A stretch of 64,000 nucleotides of DNA, taken from NCBI GenBank assembly GCA_907163375.1, contig CAJQUW010015622.1, forward strand, positions 372,001-436,000, given 5' to 3'. The first letter of the stretch is position 1. Each line of letters begins with the position of its first letter. A program made the translations under genes and the position numbers. Positions 22,215 to 33,793 of the stretch are shown one piece after another. This stretch comes from Prostheceraeus crozeri (lineage: Eukaryota > Platyhelminthes > Polycladida > Euryleptidae). The notes under the pieces are model-generated. The model was not told the DNA's origin, ran no database searches, and was given only the letters and a program-made list of their open reading frames with translations.

Positions 22215-24369
22215 CCGTCAATTGGGGTAACTTGTGCCACTTTTTTTGCGATTTTTTGAGATTGCGCCCAAGGACTTTTTTAGAACTCAAAATCAACATG
22301 GTGCTGAACTTCAGGGTTCTACAAATACCATACACACTTTTTAAATTATTTTCTAGCTACACTTTTGACACTAGGACCCGCCAAAGATGGCACAAGTGAC
22401 CCCATCAAATGGGCAACTTGGGCCACTCATCGTTTGTTATATTGATCCGGTCATTTACGAGCGGATATGACTCGTACTTACAGATATTACTTGAAATCAG
22501 AAAACCAAATGTTTCTAATTTATTTTGCAGTATTAGAACAATAACAATCGCACATAAAACGATGGAAGATCATGCAGAATAGGTAAAAAACATAAAAGCA
22601 AATGTCATAAAAAGGGGCAATTTGTTCCTTAAAATTGATCAAACATCGATATATCACTCAATGTTTGATGTGAAGATCGTATAATAAATAGAAGATGAAA
22701 GGGTTTTTAATATCACTTGTAGTGATCATTCGAGGAATTAGTGTAACATCGTTTATCCTGATCGAAATTGGTAGATAGCAAAAACTGGAGTAGGCCTACA
22801 CCGGTACGGGCCTACGGGCACTCCAAGATCGCACAATTCATCACATATACAATTGCCATTCATCTCAGTTAACATTGAAACGAAGCACGCCTCTTCTAAG
22901 ATCGACAGGTGGGCTTACTTAACCGACAATCCGCTCGTAATCGACGTCTGAAATATCGTCTTTCCCTGGAAAATGAATTATGATCGCTTTCGTCCTGATA
23001 TTGTTTCACAAGCTTTATTGTGAAATCGGCATTTCCATGAATGGTCAGCACTTGTCCTAAGAAATGTCGCATGCTGTTTGATCGAAGCAAACTAAGTTTG
23101 ACGAGAACTCAGTCACCCGTAAAGTTCCAATAGCAATTTCTTCGACTCCCACCATCGGGTGATGCTGTTCGAGTGACATTGCATGTGAATTCAGAGACAC
23201 TTCACTGTCCCCAACAGACTCAAACGGTGAATCGGCATCTAAGCTTGAGATGTCATAGTTCGACTTGTCTGTTCTCCTGCACTTTGGTGATGAAGTGCAA
23301 CATTCCATTTCATCACAGTTGCACATCGGCCAGGTTCGGGTTCGACATTCATCCGTTTATTTGACGGGTGCTTTTGCGGCCTTTCTGGTATATGACGCAT
23401 CAGACGAAGAAACCCAACTAAGAGGTCGCTCATGTCTTCACATTTTGCATGACCGTTTTCAATTAATTGTTCCAGTACTCTATCACGATTAAAAGGAACG
23501 ATCCCCCCGGCCTTTTCGAATGCCGATATCATATTCTGCGATATCTTCAAATAGCTCATCCATTGTGTCTAAATTGATGAGCTTGGGGAGGGCATTCTTT
23601 GGAATTGATGGTAAATTGTGTCCATGGTCATGTTTCCACTCAGTCAACGTTTGTCTCTACCCGCGTTTCAAAAGTGCGAAAATGGCAATGTCTGGTCATT
23701 ACTTGCCGCTTCGCGCAGGATCGTAAAATCCGAATGCAATATATTTCGAACTGCAAAAAGCGGCCCTTCAATAGGCCTACATGTTTACATCATCTGAACA
23801 AAATGCAAAACATCATTATATATAGGAGTCAGAGTTACAGTCAACTCATAATCTATTTTACCGGTCAATAGACATGATTAGTATTTTTGACCAACTTATA
23901 CTTCATCAAAATCCTTTCTGTGCAATAGAAATCCATTATTATTACTTAGGGATAACATATGCCACCGATCTCCGAGGTAACTTGTGCCACGAAAATAGAC
24001 TAATTTCACTAAAACTGGTCTCACAACTTCAAAAACAAACCAATTTTTTCCATTCTTTTTCGCATCTCATACCAATACGGCACATAGCCTAATAGGATCG
24101 AGTGCTAACTTAATTGAAATAGTACATCAATACTCACTACATGAAAATTTTTTGCATCTTGAAAAAATGCAAAAAAGGGACTATTTTCAAAAAGTCTCAG
24201 ACAATTTGAATTTTGTAGGATGTCTCAGGACAGAGGTAACGTTTCGCTAAATTGATTCAATTTTACAGGAAGAATAATTAGCCTACAAGACCGACAATAT
24301 TATTGTAAATCTTACAGATGGATATGAAGGTCCAAAAATGACCGTGGCACAAGTTACCCTAGTTGACGG
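22215..24369 (-). mobile_element. Pogo-like (Tc1/mariner superfamily) element, internally deleted
   Basis: Ends CCGTCAATTGGGGTAACTTG and, inverted, CAAGTTACCCTAGTTGACGG form repeats of about 30 bp, flanked by TA (22213-22214 and 24370-24371). Partial copies of the end (GTAACTTGTGCCACGAAAAT near 23970, and GGGCAACTTGGGCCAC near 22409) recur inside. The reverse strand keeps a transposase C-terminus. Confidence 0.8.
23239..23559 (-). pseudogene. Pogo/Jerky-type transposase C-terminal fragment
   Basis: 106 codons. MISAFEKAGGIVPFNRDRVLEQ matches the block that follows the third catalytic residue in DDE_1 (pogo/Tigger/Jerky) transposases (…AF..-GI-PFN.D). The remaining acidic, Ser-rich sequence is typical of the disordered tail. 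The helix-turn-helix and catalytic triad are missing from the element. Confidence 0.55.
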
Positions 24370-24371
24370 TA

Positions 24372-24981
24372 CCCAATCAGTCATCACATGCTATACACTG
24401 TCTCATAGGCCTATCTAACTTTTCATCCTCCTCACAAGTTTTACACGATTCATTGCCAGCTTGCTCAGATTTTCTACAACTCGGCTTAGGCCTACTGTTG
24501 TTTGTTTCTTGGATAGAACAGATGTTTGCTTAAAGCGCTTTTTATGAGTAAAAAGTTTTTTTGCAAGCAGTTGTGCTTTGTATAAGAAACGCTTATGTTT
24601 ACGTGGATCTGACTTTCGTTGGATTTTCGGAGTACTGATTATACTGTGCTAGGCCCGTGCCTTGTTATCAGCATTTTGTAGGGGCCTTATTGGCTACATT
24701 GACATCGTTTTATAATCAATGATTTTTCGCACTTTCCCGAACTCAAAAATCAAACTACTATACAAGGGCGCCAGAGATAATCTTCCATGTTTAGAGCTCA
24801 TCTACACCAATAATTGGTGTCATGAAATCGTTAAACAAATGAAGAGCAAATATTAGATCAAAGAAGAAATTTTATTCACATTGTTTTGAGATGCTGTAGA
24901 ATCTGATCCACGGAACCAATATCGATAAAACCTCTGACTTTTATTTAAAACTAGACACCCCTTTACTCAGTTTGTAAATAA
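24372..24981. other. Intergenic, nothing recognised
   Basis: AT-rich; a small perfect palindrome ACACCAATAATTGGTGT lies near 24804. No gene. Confidence 0.45.
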
Positions 24982-25106
24982 ATAAAGCCACTAAATTCAT
25001 CTTGATAAAATTAAAAAACATTCCTTGCAGTTTAATAAGAGTGCACGAAATGCATTGTGCAAAGAATTAGTATATAATTTTATCAAAATGATTTTAGTGG
25101 CTTTAT
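24982..25106. repeat. 125-bp MITE-like inverted-repeat element
   Basis: ATAAAGCCACTAAATTCATC at the left and its near-complement GATTTTAGTGGCTTTAT at the right form about 31-bp arms. It sits in AT-rich sequence, so the target duplication is ambiguous. Confidence 0.65.
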
Positions 25107-25248
25107 ATTTTCATTTCTTTTTGTTGAGTTTTAATTCGCTAAGCAGTTCCCGAGATCAAGCAAGTGGGCCCTATTCGCTCACCCATCTTATTATAAACAG
25201 TTGAAACTGAATTGATATTTGGAGCAATTTTTGATGGAGTAAGCACTA

Positions 25249-25676
25249 GGTGACATTTCCACGCGTAATTACGGAGCACCCCAAACATCCGTGGGTAAGG
25301 GTAGTTTATGCATCCACGCGCGTACATGCGCACTGCACCATGAGTCAGCAATCAGTACTGACGCTGTCAAAACATATGGGGAATGTTTTACGTGCGAATA
25401 CATGCGTGCGAGCGTTTATAATTTACGCATCCTCTGAGGTTGTCCGCCTTGCTACTTGAACCACGGATGAACCGCTTAGCATGTTCTGTCTTCCCTGAGC
25501 ATGAAATTGAGGTGCGATCACATTGTTTAGCCTCTGATATATGCATACACATGAGACCAAAGTATACATAGTAGGACTGTCGATAGATGTTGCAGAAATG
25601 TCACGCGTAGCCACGGATGTTTAGGGTCATGTGCAATTACGCGTAAATTGCTCGTAATTGAGCGTGGCATGTTACC
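25249..25676. repeat. 428-bp MITE with TA target duplication
   Basis: Left GGTGACATTTCCACGCGTAA and right TTGAGCGTGGCATGTTACC are inverted, and a second inverted block (AAACATCCGTGG near 25288 and CCACGGATGTTT near 25610) lies inside. TA on both sides (25247-25248 and 25677-25678). It is more GC-rich than its surroundings. No coding capacity. Confidence 0.68.
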
Positions 25677-25678
25677 TA

Positions 25679-27744
25679 TAGAAGTAATTATTTTCGTCCC
25701 GGGACAACAGAGTAAGATGAGGGTATCACACAACTTTTCAAAAAGATGGCGGTTCCAGGAAATTCATTAGAAAAAAATTAGAAGTGATTTTGTAAAAAGG
25801 GTAAAAATACCCAGTGAGCATTTTTCCGAATCACGCCCACCTCGGTGAGTGATGTACTAAATTTGAGGTGAGGATGCATGTGTATGTTATTCGCCAATAG
25901 CTCTTCGCTCGAAAATTGCGTTTTCGGCTGCAAACACAATCTCGAGGAGGTTCGTGATTTCCTTCAAAGTTTTGATAAGTAATTCGCAGTAGGTTATGTA
26001 TTGAGAGGAGATGAAGGTCAGGAGGTTTTGGGAGGTCTACAGCGATGAGACATTTGCATTTGACAGTATAGCTGAAACGAATCAATTTTATCTCTTCTTC
26101 TCGTAAAATGACTGCAAGTCAAATTTATAGGTACGCCTACATGTAAAACTTTAAGTCGGAGAGGTAGTTTCTGTCAGCTCCGGCACCGAAACCCTGCTCA
26201 ATATGCCGGAAGCATCTCCCTGGACTGAACTGGGATAGTTGAAATATCACTTGCTATTCTTATCACCACCTAACAATTTGGTATTAAAAGCATAATTGAT
26301 CCAATGCTGATTTGAACACATCGTGATCATAAACATGAATGATGACCAGTAGCCTACCTATCTAATAGCAATGCTTGTCAGACAATGCTAGGAATGATCA
26401 CAATAATTCTTTGACGAGCAATATTTTCACTTTGACACCGATTCACAGACTTAACAACAGACAAGAAGCATGAAATAGGGTCGTGGTTCATTCTTACGAT
26501 TTTATGTGTCATTCAGTAAATTTGACAAATCACGATTTTGTTTTTTACAAACTATCGTTTGTTGAGTGCGGTTCACCACAACTTATAGGCCTGTATGTCA
26601 GCTATTACAGTACAATTACTATGAAGTTACTTGAAGAAACCACTATTCAATTATGCCTCTTTTTTCCTTCACGTCTAAATTCTACGTGACCTTGAACTAT
26701 TGACTACAGATAGTTTAATAAAGTCAAGAGCTGATATCAGGACAGTGACAGTTATGCATTAGGATAAGTTGCTTATTTATTTCACATCAAAAGATAATAA
26801 GAATCCCACTCTACATTCCTGGTAAATGCTTGTGGATGCGCAGTACCATACCCAGTTCAGTTCACTACGACGACAGACCATAAACCAACGAACTGAGTTT
26901 GATTCCCGTTTGAGCATCACATTTGAAGGTTGTTTTTATCGAACACATTTGTAAGAACTCTTTAAAGGTCAATGACATTAACATTGATGTCACTAATTTA
27001 GTTTTGATTGATTTCATGCTGAATACGCAGTCTGAGAGAACTAGGATTGTTAGAATGTGGGAACCAATTTTGTGGGGGGGGGGAGCAGATTTATCGTCCA
27101 ATAAGATTGGCCACCAATTCCTCGTTCATGAAAACGTTGCATCATGCTCAGAAAAATTGAGGAGCCTAATGGCGATTGATTCAAAATTCCTTGCTGTCTG
27201 TTAAAATTCAGCGAAATTGGAAAAAGATTTTATCTGTTCATCCTCATTATAGAGTATAATGTCGTCGAATACAAATCAGTGAGCATGACAACAAGGCGAT
27301 AATGGAAAACAAGAAAATATTGCGACGAAGGTCAAGAAAATGTACAAATCAGATATGAGTCAGGTCAGGTCAATAATACAGAGACTGCATCTTCGCAATC
27401 TATCACGGTCATTTGAGCAGAGAGAAGGGAATTCAATAGTCGATGAGAACATACAATGCATAATGGCAGCGCCGAGAACCAAATCAAAACAACTCGGCCT
27501 CTTTCTTCAATTCAATCTTCTTCCATTGTGGCAGCTGTAGAAAGTCCTCACGAGACATTCGGAAAGTTTCCTGTTGAGGCAAAAGCAAAAATTAGATAAT
27601 GGAAGATTAGAGGACTAACAAAGTCAGCTAATTTTTTGAGGAGTTTGTGCAGAATGTGAAAGTAGGCGCATCAAAATTGCATAATATAAATGCTGCATAT
27701 TCATTATTTCGACTTTTTTGTTATTTAATATTACTCATTATTAA
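25679..27744. other. Intergenic, nothing recognised
   Basis: Short open frames only, none with a recognisable domain. A run of nine G occurs at about 27074. Confidence 0.5.
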
Positions 27745-28215
27745 AAAAAACATACGCGCGCGCTGGTGGTGAGGTTGCATTGTCTCGCGTCTATGTTGTT
27801 CACGGTCTAAATTGTCAGAAATTTAATTGATTTTTGGACGGTGGTAGTATTATTTTTGTCTTGGTGGATTCGTCATCTTCCCCTCTCTTTGGTGGTCTAT
27901 TTATTGTGGCAATTGATTTTTTGGTTCGGTGGATAATCTACGTTAACTGTCTCCGCACCAATACTTGCCATTGAAAATCGTCGGCGATTATCGTTCAATA
28001 TTCTTCACTTCTTTCCACTGTGTCCTTGCAAAATCTATTTTGGATCGCGTGATATCTCCGCGTCATCGATAATATCAGTCTGCGTCATAGTGTACGTCGA
28101 TAGTGTGCCTTCGGTTGTTATTCAGCGTTCAAGATCACTTTCACATTCTCACCTGATTTGTCAGCTGATTGTCACGTCACATTAGTTCTCGTCTAAAGAC
28201 CTCCCATGTCATCAC

Positions 28216-28471
28216 CATAGAAATTGACAACAATAAAACCTCTAGAATGGAAATTGCGCTTCAGGCAATGCACAATAACGGCACATAAATCGCACGCATT
28301 TTCACTTAGATGCACCTGCCAACGTCTGTATCATTGGGTTAGAATCAGTCACATGAGTAAATCGAAGGTTTTAATTGGTTCTTCATGCCCCAACTTGGTT
28401 CCCCCGGATGTGCCGCGACCTTGAATCAATTTCCATTCTAGCGAACTTCAGATAAACAGTTTATTTCTATG
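28216..28471. mobile_element. 256-bp MITE of the CATAG family with 8-bp target duplication
   Basis: Ends CATAGAAATTGACAAC and ATTTATTTCTATG-type inverse (GTTTATTTCTATG), plus an inner inverted pair CTAGAATGGAAATTG / CAATTTCCATTCTAG. Perfect GTCATCAC duplications flank it (28208-28215 and 28472-28479). It is the longest copy seen, and is inserted in the 5' region of the LINE. Confidence 0.85.
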
Positions 28472-28613
28472 GTCATCACTAGCCTTGATTATCGATTTTT
28501 TTCTCAGGTGACTGTTTCGTCATAGCTAGCATATCTTGATAATCGCAAAGCTATTGATTTTTGAAGATGTAATATTCAACGTGGAGTTCTGACGCAACCG
28601 ACGGTAATGCAAA

Positions 28614-29300
28614 ATGAATTCTATGAATGGAACAACTCGCCAAGGTTCTGCAACTATTGATGACATTAAACCTCTTCTTGACAGCTTTAAGAACGAGATA
28701 GTATGCTCTCTAAAAGCAGAAATAAAGGAACTTAAAGACACTATTACTACCTTAACCGAACGCGTAGGCAGTCTTGAGGAAAATTATCACTCCGTAAAAG
28801 TTGAATGCTTCAAGTTGAAGGAAGACACAAAAAAGTTTCGTGAAGAATTGTGTGTGTTTTTAGACACTAAGTATATAGATAATGTCGCTCAGGAAATGCA
28901 TCAACGATTTTCCAGAAGGAAGAATGTTGTGATTGTTGGCGTTCCTGAAACTAATGAGGGTAGTCTTGCTGATCGCCTAAAGAAAGACTCTGATTTTGTA
29001 CATAGAATTTGTCAAACCCTTGAAGTTGAAGACCCTGAAATTAAGCATGTTCAAAGAATTGGTAAAATGATAAATGGCCGGGCACGACTACTAAAGGTGA
29101 AGTGTGACTATGAAACGAGGGGAAAATTGCTTCGTAGATCGAAACAACTGAGGAGTGAAGACTCATTTGAACGCATTTATATCAACATAGATCGCACAAA
29201 AATGCAAGAGCAACAATTTCATGTTCGCAGAAATGAAAAACGCAGACATTTCTCGTCTAATGACATGGTTGATATTGACTATCAAACCAGAAATTTTTGA
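28614..29300 (+). CDS. LINE ORF1 protein (RNA-binding chaperone type)
   Basis: 228 codons from ATG. Residues about 15-90 are strongly heptad-like (EIKELKDTITTLTERVGSLE), predicting a coiled coil for trimerisation. Residues about 100-190 carry SRRKNVVIVGVPETNEGS then HVQRIGKMINGRARLLKV, the RRM-like core common to ORF1 proteins of CR1/L2/L1-type LINEs, which coat the element RNA. The tail is basic. The stop overlaps the beginning of the ORF2 frame (29297), as in stop-restart translation, although the first ATG of ORF2 is at 29333. The frame is intact although ORF2 is broken. Confidence 0.75.
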   Translation: MNSMNGTTRQGSATIDDIKPLLDSFKNEIVCSLKAEIKELKDTITTLTERVGSLEENYHSVKVECFKLKEDTKKFREELCVFLDTKYIDNVAQEMHQRFSRRKNVVIVGVPETNEGSLADRLKKDSDFVHRICQTLEVEDPEIKHVQRIGKMINGRARLLKVKCDYETRGKLLRRSKQLRSEDSFERIYINIDRTKMQEQQFHVRRNEKRRHFSSNDMVDIDYQTRNF

Positions 29301-31785
29301 TTTCTGATTTTAAATCAAATGAGTGTAGTGACATGCCAACGTCTTCAGAGAATGTGTCTCGTTATCAGAAAACAAATCTTCCAACAGTACTACTAGCCAA
29401 CTGTCGTTCTGTTGTTCCTAAGATTGATGAAATACAAAGTCCATTGCATCTGAAGGATATTGATATCTTTGTCGCGACGGAATCTTGGCTCAAGAGTGGT
29501 GTTGATGACTCGCAATTCTCCTCGATTGATGGATATCCTTGCCATCGTGCTGACAGACGCGATAGAGTTGGTGGTGGGGTTGCTGTTTGGATCCGGTCTT
29601 CAATTCATGTGTGTAGACTTACTTGTGAGTATCACTCTGAATTTGAGTGTGTTCTTCTTTCTCTTGCATCTCTCCGCATAATAATATTTGCAATGTACCT
29701 TCCTCCCATTCCAAGCATTCGTCAACATCAATTTGTAAATAATTATGTTACTGCTCATTTGGATGAAGCTTCTCGAATGTATCCAGACTTTGAATTAGTG
29801 ATATGTGGGGATCTCAATCGTTTTAGAATCAATGATCTCTGTGACAATTTCGATCTATTGAATTTGAATTGTACAGCCACGTGCGGTAATTCTGAATTGG
29901 ATTATATATTGTTTTCCTTGTCTCTATCCCAATTGTATCATATTGAAAAACGTTCATCTTTTGACAAATCGAAAACTCCACATGTATCTTTACTTGCTGT
30001 TCCATCTTCAAAGTTGAATTGTCCTTCATATATTCAAAAAAAGTTTATGATTTGCGTTCATCAAATGTAGAGTCTTTCGTCTCTGTTATGGCTCAGACTG
30101 ATTGGACTTTTTTGAGCAGTTCTATTTCAATCGACATGAAGTGTGAAATATTTCATTTGTACTTAGATTATGTTGCTCATTTATGTATTCCTGTATCATT
30201 TGTTCAATGCACACCGAGAGACAAGCCCTGGATTACTCCGCTCGTCAAAAATTTGATAAATCAGATGTGGCATGCTTACAGAGTGGGCAATTTCGTACTA
30301 TACAATCACTTAAAATCGAAGGTAAAGGAAGAAATTGAGAAGGCGAAGATGATTTGGTTTCGAAAAAATCAAGTTAAAGAGCCTTGGAAGGTTTCAATTG
30401 CTTGCGTGGTACCAAAACTTCATTGAATCCTCTGTCTCCTTTATTGAGTCGATTCGCTTCTGTTCAAGCCGGAATGGATGCTATCAATGACCACCTTTCT
30501 TCAGTCTTCAAGGAGTTTCAGCTTGAGGATCTATGTATAGATGACTCTGATGACTGGTTTGTTTCTGTCACCCCTGAAATTATAAATGAATTATTAGAAA
30601 ATCTTTCAGTAAACAAATCTTCACCAGATCTACCAACCATATTGTACAAAGAAGCGCACTTTTTTCTTGCCGATCCAATAGCGAAGCTGATCAATGAATC
30701 TGTTGCAACTCGCAAAGTTCCCCAGTGGTGGAAGATTTCAGCCATCTGCCCTGTACCAAAAGTGCGTAATCCCAACCTGAATGACAAACGTCCTATATCG
30801 CTAACAAGAATTCCAGGAAAGTTGCTGGAGAAGATTGTTTTGCAATCTCTCAAACGACAAATGATTGATAACTATGGTCAAAGTCAATTCGGTTTTCGAC
30901 CTCAATCGTCAACGTGCTGTGCTCTGGTATCACTTCTTGAATATGTCTCTAGAAGCATGGATGATCCTGAAACTAACGTTGTCTCCGTCATGACATATGA
31001 CTATTCGAAGGCATTCGACACCCTTAAGTTCAATCATATCATCAAGAGACTAATCGAGCTACATTTCCCTTCAGGTTTTATTCTGTGGACCATGAACTAC
31101 TTAAGTAATCGACAGCAATTTGTCCGAATTGGTGCGACCTCTAGCGAACTTACCAAGGTAACCTCTGGCGTTCCACAAGGGTCAATTTTGGGTCCCTTTC
31201 TATACAGTGTTGCGACCATTTCACTTGAGATCTCTGACCCTAATTGTCATCTTGTAAGATATGCAGACGACTCCACTATATGTTGTCCAATATTCAAGAA
31301 TGCGAATAACGATCATATTTTTTGCTTTCACGAGCGTATTTTGGAATGGTCTAGATCAATGAACCTTGACATCAATGCCAACCAATGTAAGTCGCTAAAT
31401 GTAAGCCCTAATCAATGACGAGAATTTAAAAGTTGTGTATTTCAGTCTCGTGAGAACTATAATGGAATATTGCTGCCCTGCATTTATTGGACTTTCAGCT
31501 TGTGACAAGGGCAGATTGGATCGCCTACAAAGCAGATTTCATCGACTTTTGTGTGGTTCACAGTGTAGTTGCAACGTTTTGCCATCTTTAGACGATCGAA
31601 GACACGAACAGTCTCTCAGACTCTTGAAGAAGATCATGTGTGAAGACCACGTTCTTCATGTTTTGTTGCCTTCCATATCATCACCTGGCCGGTTTCTGTT
31701 GCCGAGAAGACATACTCTCAGACGCAACATGTCTTTCATTCCTTTCATCTGTTCTTTTTATAACTTGCATCACCAGCGCTCTTGA
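29297..31785 (+). pseudogene. LINE ORF2: AP-type endonuclease plus reverse transcriptase, broken
   Basis: An AP-like endonuclease (LPTVLLANCRSVVPKIDEI, TESWL, ADRRDRVGGGVAVW, VICGDLN) is followed by a linker and the reverse transcriptase (KRPISLTRIPGKLLEKIV, FGFRPQSSTCCA, YDYSKAFDTLKFN, GVPQGSILGPFLYS, RYADDSTICC). The C-terminal thumb segment (YFSLVRTIMEYCCPAF, 31435-31785) follows directly on NANQCKSLNVSPNQ, so about 80-100 codons seem deleted near 31418. Frames change near 30050, 30400 and 31420, so the copy is dead. The enzyme would nick target DNA and prime reverse transcription from the element RNA. Confidence 0.85.
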
Positions 31786-32129
31786 AGCGATGAATTGTAC
31801 ACATTTTGTAATGATCGATTTCTATTCTTTAAATATACAAGGTGTTTCAAAAGTAGGCTAACAGTAGAAATTGGCCTTGAAACTATGTCTTAATGCTATA
31901 GATTAATAAGCTATGTCATAATAATCTTTTTCACGATGCCACAGATAGCTAATATGCCTTGTATTCGTAAGGGGCAAAAATTCAATACTCTTTGACATCG
32001 CGTAAATCATATTAAAATATCTCATGATCTCCAGTGTTTTCATGCCTACATATTTCACTACAACCCAATTTGAATCTATACCGATCATGAGAAGTCGAAT
32101 AACTATCCAACATCTATCAAAAAAAATTA

Positions 32130-32429
32130 TTAGGAAACCATGTAAAACAAGATAGTAGTTGTTTCAGTGTTACTGCGGAGAAGGAAGAACAGCTGACATT
32201 CGAATGTCCTCCGCGCCCCTCAGCCTGGTGCACGAAGACGCTGTCGTCAACACAAGACAGGGAGGCGAAGAAGGAAGAACAGCTGACATCCAAATGTCCT
32301 TCACCTTTGTTAATTCCAGCCTCCTCTTAGACCATCGTCAGAAGCTTCTGACGATGGCCTAGAGGAGGCTGAAATTAATAAAGGTATTAACATTAAAACA
32401 ACTACCATTTTGTTTGCTTGGTTTCCTAA
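32130..32429. repeat. 300-bp inverted-repeat insert with a 69-bp near-perfect palindrome
   Basis: Outer arms TTAGGAAACCATG and CTTGGTTTCCTAA plus TAGTAGTTGTTT / AAAACAACTA bracket the insert. Inside, 32310-32378 is a palindrome centred on GTCAGAAGCTTCTGAC with arms of about 34 bp. Two direct copies of GAAGGAAGAACAGCTGACAT (about 32172 and 32271) lie before it. It may be a MITE that landed in the mariner 3'UTR or a structural part of that element. Confidence 0.6.
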
Positions 32430-32504
32430 CAAAAAAATGAACAAATGAATAACCAAGGCCTATTCAACATATCAAAAAATTAATCAACTTAAAGTTGCAA
32501 AAAT

Positions 32505-33569
32505 TCACGAACGCAAATGCTCAAAATGTCCACCATGGACATCGGCACATTCTTGTAGTCTTTCGGCCACACTGTGGCACACATTTCTGCATAAGTTCCT
32601 GTCATCACTGATCTCTTGACAGGCATCTGTGATGTAGGAGCGGAGTTGAGAAAGTGTGTGAGGTTTTCGTCCGTACACTTTCTCCTTTACAACGCCCCAA
32701 AAGAAAAAGTCCATCGGAGTTAGATCGGGAGAGCGAGGAGGCCAAAGGATGCTACCACATCTCCCGATCCACTTTCCTGGAAAAGTGTCATTCAGATAGC
32801 TTCTGACACTCACTGCAAAATGCGCTGGTGCACCATCCTGCTGAAAGTACAGCTCATTGAAGTTGTTCAATGACTGCATCTCAGGAATCGCAAAGGATTG
32901 GAGCATTTGAAGGTACACCTCAGCCGTCACAGTTCTTTCAAAAAATACTGGCCCAATCACACCGTTGCTTGACATACCGGCCCAGACGGTTAAGCCAGGC
33001 TGGTTCAGCTCATTTGTTGATACCATGTGCGGATTTTCAGGGAACCAGTAGACACAGTTATGTCTATTTACGTGACCTGATAGTTTGAAACTGGCTTCGT
33101 CAGACCAAACTATCTTGTCAAGCAAATCTGGGTTCTCCCGAATTTCCGACAACATGAGCACAGCAAACTGCAAGCGTCGTTCAGCATCATCCGGTAGAAG
33201 GTGCTGCAACAGTCTGGGTCGGTATGGTTTCAACTCAACTTTCCTCATCAGTCTCCAAGTAGAGCTTAGAGAAATGTCCAACTCCAATGAGGCTCTTCTT
33301 GTTGACTTCTTCGGACTTTGAACAAATGTTTGGGCCACTAGCTCCTCGTTTGATGTTATTGAAACTGATCGAGGGCGTCCTGACTTCGGTGCATTCTCTA
33401 CCGAACCGGTCTTTTCAAATTTATCTCGAATGCGATAAATAGCAAATCTTGATGGAGGATTGCTGTGAAAGGCATCTCTCCATTCCATTCGCACCTTTTC
33501 AGCATTCTTGTTTTTCCAAAAGGATTTCAAAATCCATTTTCTCTGATCATCTTTTAGATGACCTGACAT
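32505..33569 (-). CDS. Mariner-type transposase, DD41D, intact
   Basis: 354 codons from ATG to stop. Residues 1-110 hold two helix-turn-helix units with the GRPR linker (64-67), which bind the terminal repeats. The catalytic core has D157 (VWSDEASFKL), D245 (YFQQDGAPAH) and D287 (SPDLTPMDFFFW); 41 residues separate the last two, which places it in the DD41D branch of the IS630-Tc1-mariner superfamily. The C-terminus (LSQLRSYITDAC, then VAERLQECADVHGGHFEHL) is complete. All three Asp and the frame are preserved and the terminal repeats are perfect, so the copy looks young and possibly competent. Protein acts in the nucleus by cut-and-paste at TA sites. Confidence 0.93.
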   Translation of the reverse strand: MSGHLKDDQRKWILKSFWKNKNAEKVRMEWRDAFHSNPPSRFAIYRIRDKFEKTGSVENAPKSGRPRSVSITSNEELVAQTFVQSPKKSTRRASLELDISLSSTWRLMRKVELKPYRPRLLQHLLPDDAERRLQFAVLMLSEIRENPDLLDKIVWSDEASFKLSGHVNRHNCVYWFPENPHMVSTNELNQPGLTVWAGMSSNGVIGPVFFERTVTAEVYLQMLQSFAIPEMQSLNNFNELYFQQDGAPAHFAVSVRSYLNDTFPGKWIGRCGSILWPPRSPDLTPMDFFFWGVVKEKVYGRKPHTLSQLRSYITDACQEISDDRNLCRNVCHSVAERLQECADVHGGHFEHLRS

Positions 33570-33750
33570 GACAGAAGCAGCAAATTCAAAAAAGCTTCAA
33601 GCTTGTTTAATTCACTTCAAGTCAAACTAACAGTGTTTGATTCAAATCAAATTAATTGAACATATCCATGTAGGCCTACGTAATGTCAGATTGGTGCTAT
33701 ATCTTGTCCATGATAGATTTCAAAATTCCTTTGCCAATGGAATGCTACTG

Positions 33751-33793
33751 CATAGACTTCTAAATGATAGTAGCAATTACTTCGAAGTCTATG
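33751..33793. mobile_element. 43-bp micro-element of the CATAGACTTCT type
   Basis: CATAGACTTCTAA at the left and TTCGAAGTCTATG at the right. Flanks GCTACTG and GCTCATG match at 5 of 7 positions. Lies between the mariner transposase start and its TIR. Confidence 0.5.

Noticed and set aside
26923-27204. 93-codon forward frame
   Set aside because: No domain, no repeat context and no splice partner; composition is that of random AT-rich sequence.
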